Shown here piece by piece: positions 45,632-53,269 of a stretch of DNA of 64,000 nucleotides. The notes beneath the pieces are model-generated. The model ran no database searches. It was given only the letters and a program-made list of their open reading frames with translations, and had not been told where the DNA came from. The position numbers and the translations under genes were made by a program. This DNA comes from Streptomyces sp. NBC_00464 (GTDB taxonomy: Bacteria > Actinomycetota > Actinomycetes > Streptomycetales > Streptomycetaceae). Each line of letters begins with the position of its first letter. Positions within the stretch are counted from its first letter, which is position 1. Location: NCBI RefSeq assembly GCF_036013915.1, contig NZ_CP107899.1, positions 1,054,001 through 1,118,000 on the forward strand. Direction: 5' to 3'.

Positions 45632-46413
45632 TTCGCGTCCTCCTTCGTGGCTGTGCGTGCCTTGCGGCGCGTGACGGCATTGTCCGTGGCGCCGGTGATG
45701 GCGGCGATGACCTCTTCGTGGGACGTGGACGCTACGTCGAAGACACCGTTGTTGCGGCCCAGACGGAGCACAGCGACCCTGTCGGCGACGGCGTTCACAT
45801 CGGCCATGTTGTGGCTGATGAGGATGACGCCGTGGCCCCGCTCGCGCAGCCGCTCGACGAGGTCGAGGACCTGGGCGGTCTGCTCGACGCCGAGGGCGGC
45901 GGTCGGCTCGTCCAGGATGACGACCTTGGGGTCACCGATCAGGGCGCGCGCGATGGCCACGACCTGGCGCTGACCGCCGGAGAGCGCGGCGACCGGGATA
46001 CGGACGCTCGGGATCCGGATGGACAGGGTGTCCAGGAGTTCCTTGGCGCGCTTCTCCATCGCGATCTCGTCGAGGACGGAGACGCTGCGGAGTTCGTTGC
46101 CGAGGAAGAGGTTGGCGACGACGTCGAGGTTGTCGCAGAGCGCCAAGTCCTGGTAGACGGTGGCGATTCCGAGGTCCTGGGCGTCGTTCGGCCGGTTGAT
46201 CCGGACCGTCCTGCCCTCCCACTCGATGGCGCCTTCGTCGATCGGGTGAACGCCCGAGATGGTCTTGACGAGGGTTGACTTGCCGGCGCCGTTGTCGCCG
46301 ACCAGGGCAACGACTTCGCCGGGATGAATCTCCAGGTTCACATCGGTGAGCGCCTGAACGGCGCCGAACCGCTTGGAGATTCCGCGCAACGCCAGCACGG
46401 GCGTAGCGGACAC
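45628..46413 (-). CDS. xylG: Sugar ABC transporter ATP-binding protein (CUT2, single ABC domain)
   Basis: ATPase subunit of the XylFGH importer, 261 residues. Walker A is VGDNGAGKST, the signature LSGGQRQ, Walker B VVILDEPTAALG, and the switch His is in LISHNM. E. coli XylG has two ABC domains in one chain; this protein has one, as is usual for the actinobacterial form. The AAGGAG box directly abuts an ATG at 46422 but is nine bases from the GTG at 46413, so the GTG is taken as the start. The gene overlaps xylH by 4 bases and follows xylF after a 284-base gap with a large inverted repeat. Confidence 0.9.
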   Translation of the reverse strand: MSATPVLALRGISKRFGAVQALTDVNLEIHPGEVVALVGDNGAGKSTLVKTISGVHPIDEGAIEWEGRTVRINRPNDAQDLGIATVYQDLALCDNLDVVANLFLGNELRSVSVLDEIAMEKRAKELLDTLSIRIPSVRIPVAALSGGQRQVVAIARALIGDPKVVILDEPTAALGVEQTAQVLDLVERLRERGHGVILISHNMADVNAVADRVAVLRLGRNNGVFDVASTSHEEVIAAITGATDNAVTRRKARTATKEDAK

Positions 46414-46612
46414 GTGAATCATCTCCTTCGCCGCCTGACCGGCGGGGATGGTGCCAGTGCCGTGACCGGCGATGCCTGCCGCGACGGGGCAGCGCTTGCC
46501 GGGAGGCACTGGTGTACAGGGGGGTGCCAGGTCGGGTCGTCGGGCCGCCGTCGTCGCCCGGCGGCCGGGGCCTGGGGGCGGCGGCGGTCCGACGGCCTGA
46601 CCTGGGAAGAAG

Positions 46613-46664
46613 AGTCCGGCCCCGCCCCCGCTTTGCGGGGCGTTGACGGGGCGGGGGCCGGACT
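46613..46664 (-). terminator. GC-rich inverted repeat between xylF and xylG
   Basis: AGTCCGGCCCC pairs with GGGGCCGGACT, and further C-rich and G-rich runs extend the stem imperfectly. It lies just after the xylF stop inside the operon, the usual place for an attenuating or 3'-stabilising hairpin that lets the binding protein exceed the membrane subunits. Confidence 0.55.
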
Positions 46665-46697
46665 GGCTCAAGGGCCCTGGGGCCCTGTCCGCCGGAG

Positions 46698-47795
46698 TTA
46701 CTTGATGCCGGCGGCGTCGCAGGCCGCCTTGAACTCGGCGGTGCAGATGTCGGAGGCCTTGTAGACGCCGTCCGCGATGATCGTGGAGGCGATGTTCTCC
46801 TTGGTCACGACCGTGGCGTCGTACAGACGCGACGGGGTGGCCTTGAACTCGCCCGACAGGCTGTCGACCTTGGTGTTGGTCAGCGAGTCGATCTTCTCGC
46901 CCTTGAGCAGCTTGACCGCGATCTCGGCGGTGACCTCGGCCTGCGGCTTGATCTGCTTGTAGATCGTGAAGGCCTGCTCGCCCGCGATGATGCGCTGCAG
47001 ACCGGCGAGCTCGGAGTCCTGGCCGCCGACCGGGACCTTCACACCCTGCTTCTTGAGGGCGGTGATGATGCCGCCGGCCATGCCGTCGTTGGCGGAGTAG
47101 ACGCCCTGGAAGCCGCTCTTGCCGAGCGAGTCGATGGCGGCACCCATCTTCTTGTTCGCCTCGTCCGGCGACCAGTCCGGGATGTCCTGCTCGTAGACGA
47201 CCTTCTTGACCTGGGTGTCCAGGACGCTGTGCGCGCCCTTCTTGAAGAAGGGAGCGTTCGGGTCGAGCGGCGAGCCGTTGATCATGACGACATTGCTGTC
47301 CTTGGCCTTGTCGCCCAGCGCCTTGACCAGGGCCTCGCCCTGCAGACGGCCGATCTTCTCGTTGTCGTACGAGACGTACGCGGAGATCGGGCCCTCGGCG
47401 AGCCGGTCGTACGCGACGACCTTGACGCCCTTCTTGTCGGCCTGCTGGACCCAGGACTTCGCGGCCTTGTAGTCGACCGTGTCCAGCATGATGACCTTGA
47501 CACCCTGCGTGACCAGGGCGTCGAACTGCTTCTTCTGGGTCTCCGTGTCCCCGCCTGCGTTGTTGTACTTGACTTCGCAGTCGGAGCAGAGGGCCTTGAT
47601 CTTCGCCTCGATGAGCGGGCGGTCGAAGGTCTCGTAACGCGTGGTCTTGTTCTCCGGCAGCAGCAGACCGATGGTCTTGCTGTCACCACCGCTGCCGCTG
47701 TCCTTGTCGTCGCCCGCCTTGCCACAAGCGGCGAGGGAGACGGCCATCGAAACTGCGGCCGTGCCTATGACGATGCGTCGCGTCATTGCGTTCAT
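46698..47795 (-). CDS. xylF: Sugar ABC transporter substrate-binding lipoprotein (xylose-type)
   Basis: Periplasmic-type binding protein anchored as a lipoprotein, 365 residues. Lipobox SLAAC (Cys24) follows MTRR and a hydrophobic core. The fold is that of the ribose/xylose-binding family (PBP type 1): IGLLLPENKTTRYETFDRPL at the start, DALVTQGVKVIMLDTVD, VVAYDRLAEGPISAYVSYDN and GVYSANDGMAGGIITALKK. The GGGAGG box lies ten bases before the ATG at 47795. It is the first gene of the operon, downstream of the ROK regulator gene on the same strand. Confidence 0.92.
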   Translation of the reverse strand: MNAMTRRIVIGTAAVSMAVSLAACGKAGDDKDSGSGGDSKTIGLLLPENKTTRYETFDRPLIEAKIKALCSDCEVKYNNAGGDTETQKKQFDALVTQGVKVIMLDTVDYKAAKSWVQQADKKGVKVVAYDRLAEGPISAYVSYDNEKIGRLQGEALVKALGDKAKDSNVVMINGSPLDPNAPFFKKGAHSVLDTQVKKVVYEQDIPDWSPDEANKKMGAAIDSLGKSGFQGVYSANDGMAGGIITALKKQGVKVPVGGQDSELAGLQRIIAGEQAFTIYKQIKPQAEVTAEIAVKLLKGEKIDSLTNTKVDSLSGEFKATPSRLYDATVVTKENIASTIIADGVYKASDICTAEFKAACDAAGIK

Positions 47796-47817
47796 TGCGG
47801 GTGTGCCTCCCTGACGA

Positions 47818-47835
47818 GGCCGCAACGTTGCGGCC
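47818..47835. promoter_or_regulatory. 18-base perfect palindrome upstream of xylF
   Basis: GGCCGCAACGTTGCGGCC is a perfect palindrome 23 bases upstream of the xylF start codon. Its core CAACGTTG recurs in the palindrome upstream of the GH92 gene (53226-53237). The central CG dyad is typical of LacI-family operators. Confidence 0.5.
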
Positions 47836-47888
47836 GAGGTGGGTTGGAGTCAACTCGGCCGCAGGCGTGGCGTCAAGGAGTAAATTCT

Positions 47889-47917
47889 TAACGAGATGAC
47901 AACGGTGCCATTCGTTA
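47889..47917. promoter_or_regulatory. AT-rich inverted repeat between rok7B7 and xylF
   Basis: TAACGA and TCGTTA are separated by 17 bases in a locally AT-rich stretch directly after the ROK gene stop codon. ROK repressors bind AT-rich inverted repeats, so this is a candidate autoregulated xylF operator; no match to a defined consensus is claimed. Confidence 0.3.
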
Positions 47918-47918
47918 T

Positions 47919-49139
47919 CTAAGTGAAGGCAGGAGTCGCCGCGGGCAGGGTGCTCTCCAAAAGGGTCGAATCCCCCATCTCGTTCAGAACGAGGGCCAGC
48001 GCACCCAGCACCTCCGCCCGGCCGCCGAGGGCTCCGGGGAGCACCGAGAGCTGTCGTGCGGCGCTGGGGATGGCGTAGCGCGACACGGAGTCGCGGATGG
48101 GCCCGAGGACCAGCTCGCCCGCCTCCGCGAGCGAGCCGCCGAGCACGACCCGGCTCGGGTTGAGCAGATTGCAGAGGTTGGCCACCCCGCTGCCGATGTG
48201 CCGCCCCACGTCGCCGATCACCCGGCGGCAGCCCGGGTCCCCCTCGCGGGCCAGCTGCACCACCCGCTCCATGGTGAGATCGGGCCCGTGGCTGGGCTGG
48301 AGCAGGGGCAGGACGTACCGCGCGGCCGTGAAGGTCTCCAGGCAGCCGCGGTTGCCGCAGCGGCAGACGGGGCCCGATTCGTCGAGGGTGATGTGGCCGA
48401 TCTCGCCGGCCGTGCCGCCGGGGCCCCGGTAGATGTGCCCGTCGATCACCAGACCGGCGCCGACACCGCTCGCGACCTTGATGTACGCGAGGTCGCGGAC
48501 CCCCCGGCCGCTCCCCCACACCAGCTCGCCCAACGCCCCGAGGTTGGCGTCGTTGTCGACGTACACCGGCACACCGAGGCGTCCGGCGAGCTCCTCGCTG
48601 GGGTTGATGCCCGTCCAGCCCGGCAGGATCGACGTGGAGCCCAGCGTGCCGGACTCGACGTCGATCGGGCCGGGAACACCGAGGCCCACCCCGATGACCT
48701 TGCCCGGGCTGATCCCGGTGGTCTCGATCAACCGGTTGACCAGCTGCTCCGCCCGTCCGAAGCCCTCCGCCGACGAGGCGTCCACGTCCAGTGGCTCGGA
48801 CTCCTCGGCGAGCACCTGGTGGGCCAGGTTGCCGACCGCCACGCGCAGGTGTGTATGCCCGAAATCGACGCCGATGACGATGCCCGCGTCCCCGCTGAGC
48901 GAGACGCTGCGGGCCCGGCGGCCGCCGGCCGAGGTGGGGGTCACCTCGACGGTGCCGCCCTCCTTCAGTTCACGAACGATATTGGAGACGGTGGCCGCGG
49001 AGAGGCCCGTGCTCCTTGCGATCTCCGCCTGGGTGAGCGAGCCCGCCATACGTACGGCGCGCACGACCCGCTCAAGGTTGGCGCGATGCAGAGATGTCTG
49101 CGACCCCGGAGTCTCCATCGACTCTCTCACTCCTGCCAT
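47919..49139 (-). CDS. rok7B7: ROK family transcriptional regulator (Rok7B7-like)
   Basis: Sugar-responsive regulator of 406 residues. A winged HTH occupies residues about 20-80 (GSLTQAEIARSTGLSAATVS). The ROK domain has the phosphate loop GVDFGHTHLRVAVG, VDNDANLGALGELVWG with the kinase-type NDAN motif, and the zinc motif CRCGNRGCLE. Position between xylFGH and ngcEFG matches S. coelicolor rok7B7, known to influence xylose transport, carbon catabolite control and antibiotic production. The start is uncertain: ATG 49139 follows GGAG by three bases; a GTG at 49130 and an ATG at 49115 are alternatives. Upstream, a perfect hairpin insulates it from ngcG. Confidence 0.88.
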   Translation of the reverse strand: MAGVRESMETPGSQTSLHRANLERVVRAVRMAGSLTQAEIARSTGLSAATVSNIVRELKEGGTVEVTPTSAGGRRARSVSLSGDAGIVIGVDFGHTHLRVAVGNLAHQVLAEESEPLDVDASSAEGFGRAEQLVNRLIETTGISPGKVIGVGLGVPGPIDVESGTLGSTSILPGWTGINPSEELAGRLGVPVYVDNDANLGALGELVWGSGRGVRDLAYIKVASGVGAGLVIDGHIYRGPGGTAGEIGHITLDESGPVCRCGNRGCLETFTAARYVLPLLQPSHGPDLTMERVVQLAREGDPGCRRVIGDVGRHIGSGVANLCNLLNPSRVVLGGSLAEAGELVLGPIRDSVSRYAIPSAARQLSVLPGALGGRAEVLGALALVLNEMGDSTLLESTLPAATPAFT

Positions 49140-49267
49140 ATTCTCCAACATGTGAACCCTAAGCTGAGCGTTTTGGGGTACTCCCCGTCAAGACCTTGAG
49201 CAGTCGAAGCCTCGGATGAGCACCGAACCCTCGCCCGGCACGCTGCGCGAACTCCCCCGTACACAGA

Positions 49268-49305
49268 CGAACCGCCCGCCGGCAGAGCTGCCGGCGGGCG
49301 GTTCG
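49268..49305. terminator. Perfect 18-base terminator after ngcG
   Basis: CGAACCGCCCGCCGGCAG and CTGCCGGCGGGCGGTTCG pair exactly around AG, 29 bases past the ngcG stop. It separates the ngcEFG transcript from rok7B7. Confidence 0.85.
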
Positions 49306-49334
49306 GTGGTTCCGTGGAGAAAGCGCTTGGGCTA

Positions 49335-50258
49335 TTACTTCACCGCTCCCGCGGTCAGACCGGCCACGACCTGACGCTGGAAGACGATGTAGGCCGCGAG
49401 GACCGGAAGCATCGCCATCACCAGACCGGCGAAGAGACCGGACCAGTCGCCCTTGTAGCCCTGGCTGTTGGCCAGTTCGACCAGGCCCTGGGAGAGCACC
49501 CGGTGGTCGGGGTCGCTGTTCAGCACCGTGGGCAGCATGTACTGGTTCCACTGCCCGAGGAAGTTGAAGATGCCGACGCTGATCAGGCCCGGCTTCGCCA
49601 TCGGCAGCATCACCTGGAAGAACGTCCGGGTGTGCGAGGCCCCGTCGAGCATCGCCGCCTCCGCCACGGAGCCTGGCAGCGTCCGGAAGAAGGAGGTGAG
49701 GAAGAAGACGGTGAACGGCAGCGAGTAGGCGATATAGACCAGGATCAGTCCGTGCGTCGTGTTCAGGAGCCCCATGTTGTTCATCACGAAGAACAGCGGG
49801 ACCAGCGCCAGGATGATCGGGAAGCTCATCCCGCCGATGAACAGGTAGTACACGAAACGGTTGCCCGGGAAGTCGAACCGCGCCAGTACGTACGCCGCCA
49901 TCGAGCCGAGCAGCAGCGTGCCGATGAGCGAACCGCCCACCACCACGACTGTGTTCAAGAAGTATTCGCTCATGTGCGCCTGACCCCAGGCGCGCGACCA
50001 GTTCTCGAAGTGGAGCTTGTCCGGCAGCGCCCAGGGCGTCGACAGGATCGCGTCGTCGGTCTTGAACGAGGTCATGATCGCCCAGAGCAGCGGCAGGACC
50101 ACCAGGACCGCCCAGATGATCAGCACACCGTGCGAGAAGACATTGAGGACCTTGCCCTCGCTGCTCTTCTCCTTGCCGCCCTCACCCTGTGCGGACGACT
50201 TGGACACGGGGGCCGGTTCCGTCACCGTGACCACGGGAGGGGTTTCAGTGGCCTTCAC
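49335..50258 (-). CDS. ngcG: Chitobiose/GlcNAc ABC transporter permease NgcG-like
   Basis: CUT1 permease of 307 residues (MalG side) with six membrane helices after a 40-residue charged lead. The EAA loop is AEAAMLDGASHTRTFFQVMLP and the C-terminus is VFQRQVVAGLTAGAVK. Together with the two upstream genes it matches the N-acetylglucosamine/N,N'-diacetylchitobiose importer NgcEFG. The GTG start at 50258 has only a weak ribosome-binding site, and it lies 91 bases after ngcF. No ATPase gene is in the operon; in Streptomyces the shared ATPase MsiK serves such CUT1 systems. Confidence 0.88.
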   Translation of the reverse strand: MKATETPPVVTVTEPAPVSKSSAQGEGGKEKSSEGKVLNVFSHGVLIIWAVLVVLPLLWAIMTSFKTDDAILSTPWALPDKLHFENWSRAWGQAHMSEYFLNTVVVVGGSLIGTLLLGSMAAYVLARFDFPGNRFVYYLFIGGMSFPIILALVPLFFVMNNMGLLNTTHGLILVYIAYSLPFTVFFLTSFFRTLPGSVAEAAMLDGASHTRTFFQVMLPMAKPGLISVGIFNFLGQWNQYMLPTVLNSDPDHRVLSQGLVELANSQGYKGDWSGLFAGLVMAMLPVLAAYIVFQRQVVAGLTAGAVK

Positions 50259-50349
50259 GTGTGCTCACCTCGTACTGTCGAGCCGGCCGCCGGGACCGGG
50301 CTGTCTTGCCTGCTGGGGATCCGGGCAACTCGTCCCGGGAAGCACAGCA

Positions 50350-51273
50350 TCAGAACTCCAGCCGCTCACGCCGGCCAAGACGCATCACGATGGCGGCGAA
50401 CACCATGGTGACGACGAGCAGCCCCACACCGATCGTGGTCGCGTATCCGGCCTGACCGTCACGGAACGCCGTCTGGTAGACGTACAACGGCAGGACCGAG
50501 GTCGCGTAGTCGGGACCACCGGGGCCGACCGTCATGACCTGTACGGCCGTGAACGCCTCGACGCCGAGCGCCAGGATGCCCATGTAGACCCACCCGGACT
50601 GCACGGTGTCCCAGAGCAGCGGCAGGGTGATCTTGAAGAACGTCGTGACGCGGCTGGCCCCGTCCAGGAGCGCCGCCTCGTAGAAGTCCTTCGGGATGGA
50701 CGCCATTCCGGCGGAGAAGAGGACGACGAAGAATCCGACCGTCGACCAGACCAGAACCACCATGACGCAGATGAGCGCCAGATTCGGGTCGCCCAGCCAG
50801 TCCGGCTGGATGGAGTCGAGTCCGACTCCCTTGAGCGCCGAATTCAGCATTCCACTGCGCGGGTTGTACGCGAACTGGAACAGCAGGGCGACGATGACGA
50901 TCGAGAGCACCTGCGGGAAGAAATAGGCGATCTTGTAGAACCCCGAGCCCCGCACGCCGGAGACCGCGGCGTTCTTGCGCCGCCGGCCTCCGACATTGAG
51001 CATGAAGGCGAAGAAGAGCGCGAGGCCCAGCGTCACCAACGGCAGCAGCAGCACGAGCAGCACGCTGTGCTGCAGCGACTTCCAGAAAATGTCGTCCTTG
51101 AGCATCCTCGTGTAGTTGTCGAGGCCGACCATCTTGAAGTCCGGGCTCAGGCCGGTCCAGTCCGTGAACGAGTAGTAGATGGACTGGATGAACGGCCAGA
51201 TGACGAAGACCGCATACAACGCCAGTGGGGCTACCAAGAACCCCACAATGAACCGGTACTTGCCGTGCTGCAT
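50350..51273 (-). CDS. ngcF: Chitobiose/GlcNAc ABC transporter permease NgcF-like
   Basis: CUT1 permease of 307 residues (MalF side). The N-terminal helix FIVGFLVAPLALYAVFVIWPF and SIYYSFTDWTG are typical. The EAA loop is YEAALLDGASRVTTFFKITLP. It lies 50 bases after ngcE and 91 bases before ngcG, so it is co-transcribed with both. It forms the heterodimeric channel with NgcG. Confidence 0.88.
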   Translation of the reverse strand: MQHGKYRFIVGFLVAPLALYAVFVIWPFIQSIYYSFTDWTGLSPDFKMVGLDNYTRMLKDDIFWKSLQHSVLLVLLLPLVTLGLALFFAFMLNVGGRRRKNAAVSGVRGSGFYKIAYFFPQVLSIVIVALLFQFAYNPRSGMLNSALKGVGLDSIQPDWLGDPNLALICVMVVLVWSTVGFFVVLFSAGMASIPKDFYEAALLDGASRVTTFFKITLPLLWDTVQSGWVYMGILALGVEAFTAVQVMTVGPGGPDYATSVLPLYVYQTAFRDGQAGYATTIGVGLLVVTMVFAAIVMRLGRRERLEF

Positions 51274-51323
51274 CGTTTACCGACCCCGATCTTTCCGCGG
51301 GTGCCGCCGCTGGTGACGGTTAC

Positions 51324-52769
51324 TCACTGGTGCTTGTACTTCTTGACGGAAGAGTCCTTGGCCGCGGCGTCCGCGTAGCCCTGGATCTTCTTGATGGCCT
51401 CGGCGGGCGTCAGACGCCCGGCCATCATCTCGCCGATGCCGGCGGTGCCGATCTGCTCCTTCTGGAGCTTCGCGTACCAGTCCTGCAGGCGCGGGTTGAC
51501 CACGTTGTCGCCGGCCTTCTTCAGCGCGTCGACACCGGCCTGCATGGCCGTGGTCAGGGTCAGACCGTCGGTGCCGCCGTTGAAGGCGCTCAGGGACTTG
51601 ACCTGCTTGGTGAAGTTCTTCGAGGACTCCTCGGAGAGCATGATGCGCAGCTGCTCCATGCCGCCCTGCGGGTTCTTCGCCTTGGCCGGGACGATGAAGG
51701 GCTCGCCGCCGGACGCCCAGATGGTGCCGAAGGGCAGCTTGTCGGACGAGTCCAGGCTGGACGGGGCAGCGACCATCATCTTGAAGTCCTTGGGCGTGGT
51801 CGGCGCCGCCTCGTTCTCCACCCACGAACCGTTCGGGATGAAGAGCGCCTTGCCCTTGGTCCACTCGGTCTGCGACTGGATGTGGGTCAGGCCCGGGGTG
51901 CCCTTGAGGATGTAGCCCTTCTTGTACAGCTCGTAGTACGCCTCGAACGCCGCCTTGACCGCGGGGTCCTTCCAGGCGTTCGGCTCCAGGTTGTCGATCT
52001 TGTCGAGAACCTCCCGGCCGCCGATCTTGGCGATGAACGGGTAGAGCGAGAACGGCAGGTAGTACGGGTACTTGCCCGGGTACGTCCAGCCGGCGACGCC
52101 CTTCTTCTTCGCCTTCTCGCACAGGGCGAGCATGGCGTCCCAGTCCTCGGGGTACTCGGCGTCCAGGTTGTCCAGCGCGGTCTGCGAGTACCAGACGCCG
52201 TACACGGTGTACGCGTAGTACATGACCCACACCGGGTCGCCGTCGAACTGACCCATCTCCAGGACACCCGGGCGCAGGGTGTCGCGGACCTTCTTGCTCG
52301 GGTCGTCGATGGACGGGGCGTCCATCAGCGCCGTCAGGTCCATCAGCTGCTTCTTGTCGACGAGGACACCCATGTCCATCTGCTCGGCGCCCGAGTTGTC
52401 GATCAGGTCCGGCGGGGTGCCACCGTTGAAGCGCGGCTGCAGCTGCGACTGGATCTTCTGGGTAGCGGTGTGCTTGACCTTGGCCTTCGGGAAGGCCGCG
52501 GTGTACTTCTTCTCGGCGTCGATCGCGTACTGCTGGCCGAAGCCGCCGTCGAAGATGACCACGTCGAGCGCGGCCGTCTCGTTGACGCCCAGCGGGTTCT
52601 TCGCGCTGGTCTTGCCCTTCTCGACCTGCTTGTCGCCGCCGTCGTCGCTGCTCGCGCAGGCAGACAGGAAGCTCATCGTCGGGATGGTGATCAGACCGAG
52701 TGCGGCAGAACGCTTGATCACATCGCGACGGCCAAGGCCCTCATTCTTGTGGCCCGAGGTGGATCCCAT
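51324..52769 (-). CDS. ngcE: Chitobiose/GlcNAc-binding lipoprotein NgcE-like
   Basis: Extracellular binding lipoprotein of 481 residues for N,N'-diacetylchitobiose or GlcNAc. The N-terminus combines a Tat-like motif (GRRDVIKRSAALGL) with lipobox FLSAC (Cys38). The mature part is a family 1 solute-binding protein, and PGKYPYYLPFSLYPFIAKIG resembles NgcE proteins. The ATG at 52769 is preferred to a TTG at 52775 because AGGA lies seven bases upstream of it. First gene of ngcEFG; a candidate promoter with an overlapping dre-like palindrome lies about 245 bases upstream. Confidence 0.88.
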   Translation of the reverse strand: MGSTSGHKNEGLGRRDVIKRSAALGLITIPTMSFLSACASSDDGGDKQVEKGKTSAKNPLGVNETAALDVVIFDGGFGQQYAIDAEKKYTAAFPKAKVKHTATQKIQSQLQPRFNGGTPPDLIDNSGAEQMDMGVLVDKKQLMDLTALMDAPSIDDPSKKVRDTLRPGVLEMGQFDGDPVWVMYYAYTVYGVWYSQTALDNLDAEYPEDWDAMLALCEKAKKKGVAGWTYPGKYPYYLPFSLYPFIAKIGGREVLDKIDNLEPNAWKDPAVKAAFEAYYELYKKGYILKGTPGLTHIQSQTEWTKGKALFIPNGSWVENEAAPTTPKDFKMMVAAPSSLDSSDKLPFGTIWASGGEPFIVPAKAKNPQGGMEQLRIMLSEESSKNFTKQVKSLSAFNGGTDGLTLTTAMQAGVDALKKAGDNVVNPRLQDWYAKLQKEQIGTAGIGEMMAGRLTPAEAIKKIQGYADAAAKDSSVKKYKHQ

Positions 52770-53009
52770 GCTCAAGTCCTCGCCTTCTCCAGGACTCAGG
52801 CGGTGTGTACCGGTCGCCCGTCGATATTCGCCTCAGGCGAAGGGCCCCGCCACCGCGGTCAGTTGCGCTTGGGTGGTACTGATTTCTGGCTGGCTCAATG
52901 CAGTGGGGGGCACGAGGAGACCGGACGTCGGACGCACCTACGGCGTCCTGTTGTCCTGCCCCCGTGTCTCCCCTGACCGCACAGTTGGAAAGAAGCTGTG
53001 CAGACGCCG

Positions 53010-53025
53010 ACAGGTATAGTCCACT
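53010..53025. promoter_or_regulatory. DasR-type dre-like site upstream of ngcE
   Basis: ACAGGTATAGTCCACT agrees with the dre consensus A(C/G)TGGTCTAGACCA(C/G)T at 13 of 16 positions by my count. It overlaps the candidate -10 of the ngcE promoter, a position fit for repression, and lies in the ngcE-GH92 divergent region. Confidence 0.5.
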
Positions 53026-53042
53026 TGTCGCCAACTGAGCAA
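53013..53042 (-). promoter_or_regulatory. Candidate ngcE promoter
   Basis: On the minus strand TTGCTC (53042-53037) and TATACC (53018-53013) are 18 bases apart. It leaves a leader of about 235 bases before the ngcE ATG, otherwise empty of genes. Confidence 0.35.
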
Positions 53043-53225
53043 GATCGAATGCAGGTTTGGACGGCAGTCTTTCCCGAGTTGAGACCTCGCGGATACCTCG
53101 GCACCGCACGGCCTCCTTCGGATGTAACGATTTCCGCATTCCGGTCGATTCGAACAGCGACTCTGATCCAACACCCTTGACACCAACCGCCCCTTCACTC
53201 CCTACTGGTTCCTGCGCTCACCCCT

Positions 53226-53237
53226 GACAACGTTGTC
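53226..53237. promoter_or_regulatory. LacI-type palindrome upstream of the GH92 gene
   Basis: GACAACGTTGTC is a perfect 12-base palindrome with the central CG typical of LacI-family operators, 32 bases before the GH92 start. A TTGACA at 53178-53183 could be a -35. The 500-base ngcE-GH92 gap shows no supported gene. Confidence 0.45.
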
Positions 53238-53269
53238 CAAGCGCACTTCCTCGGGAGGAATGGCTCGGC

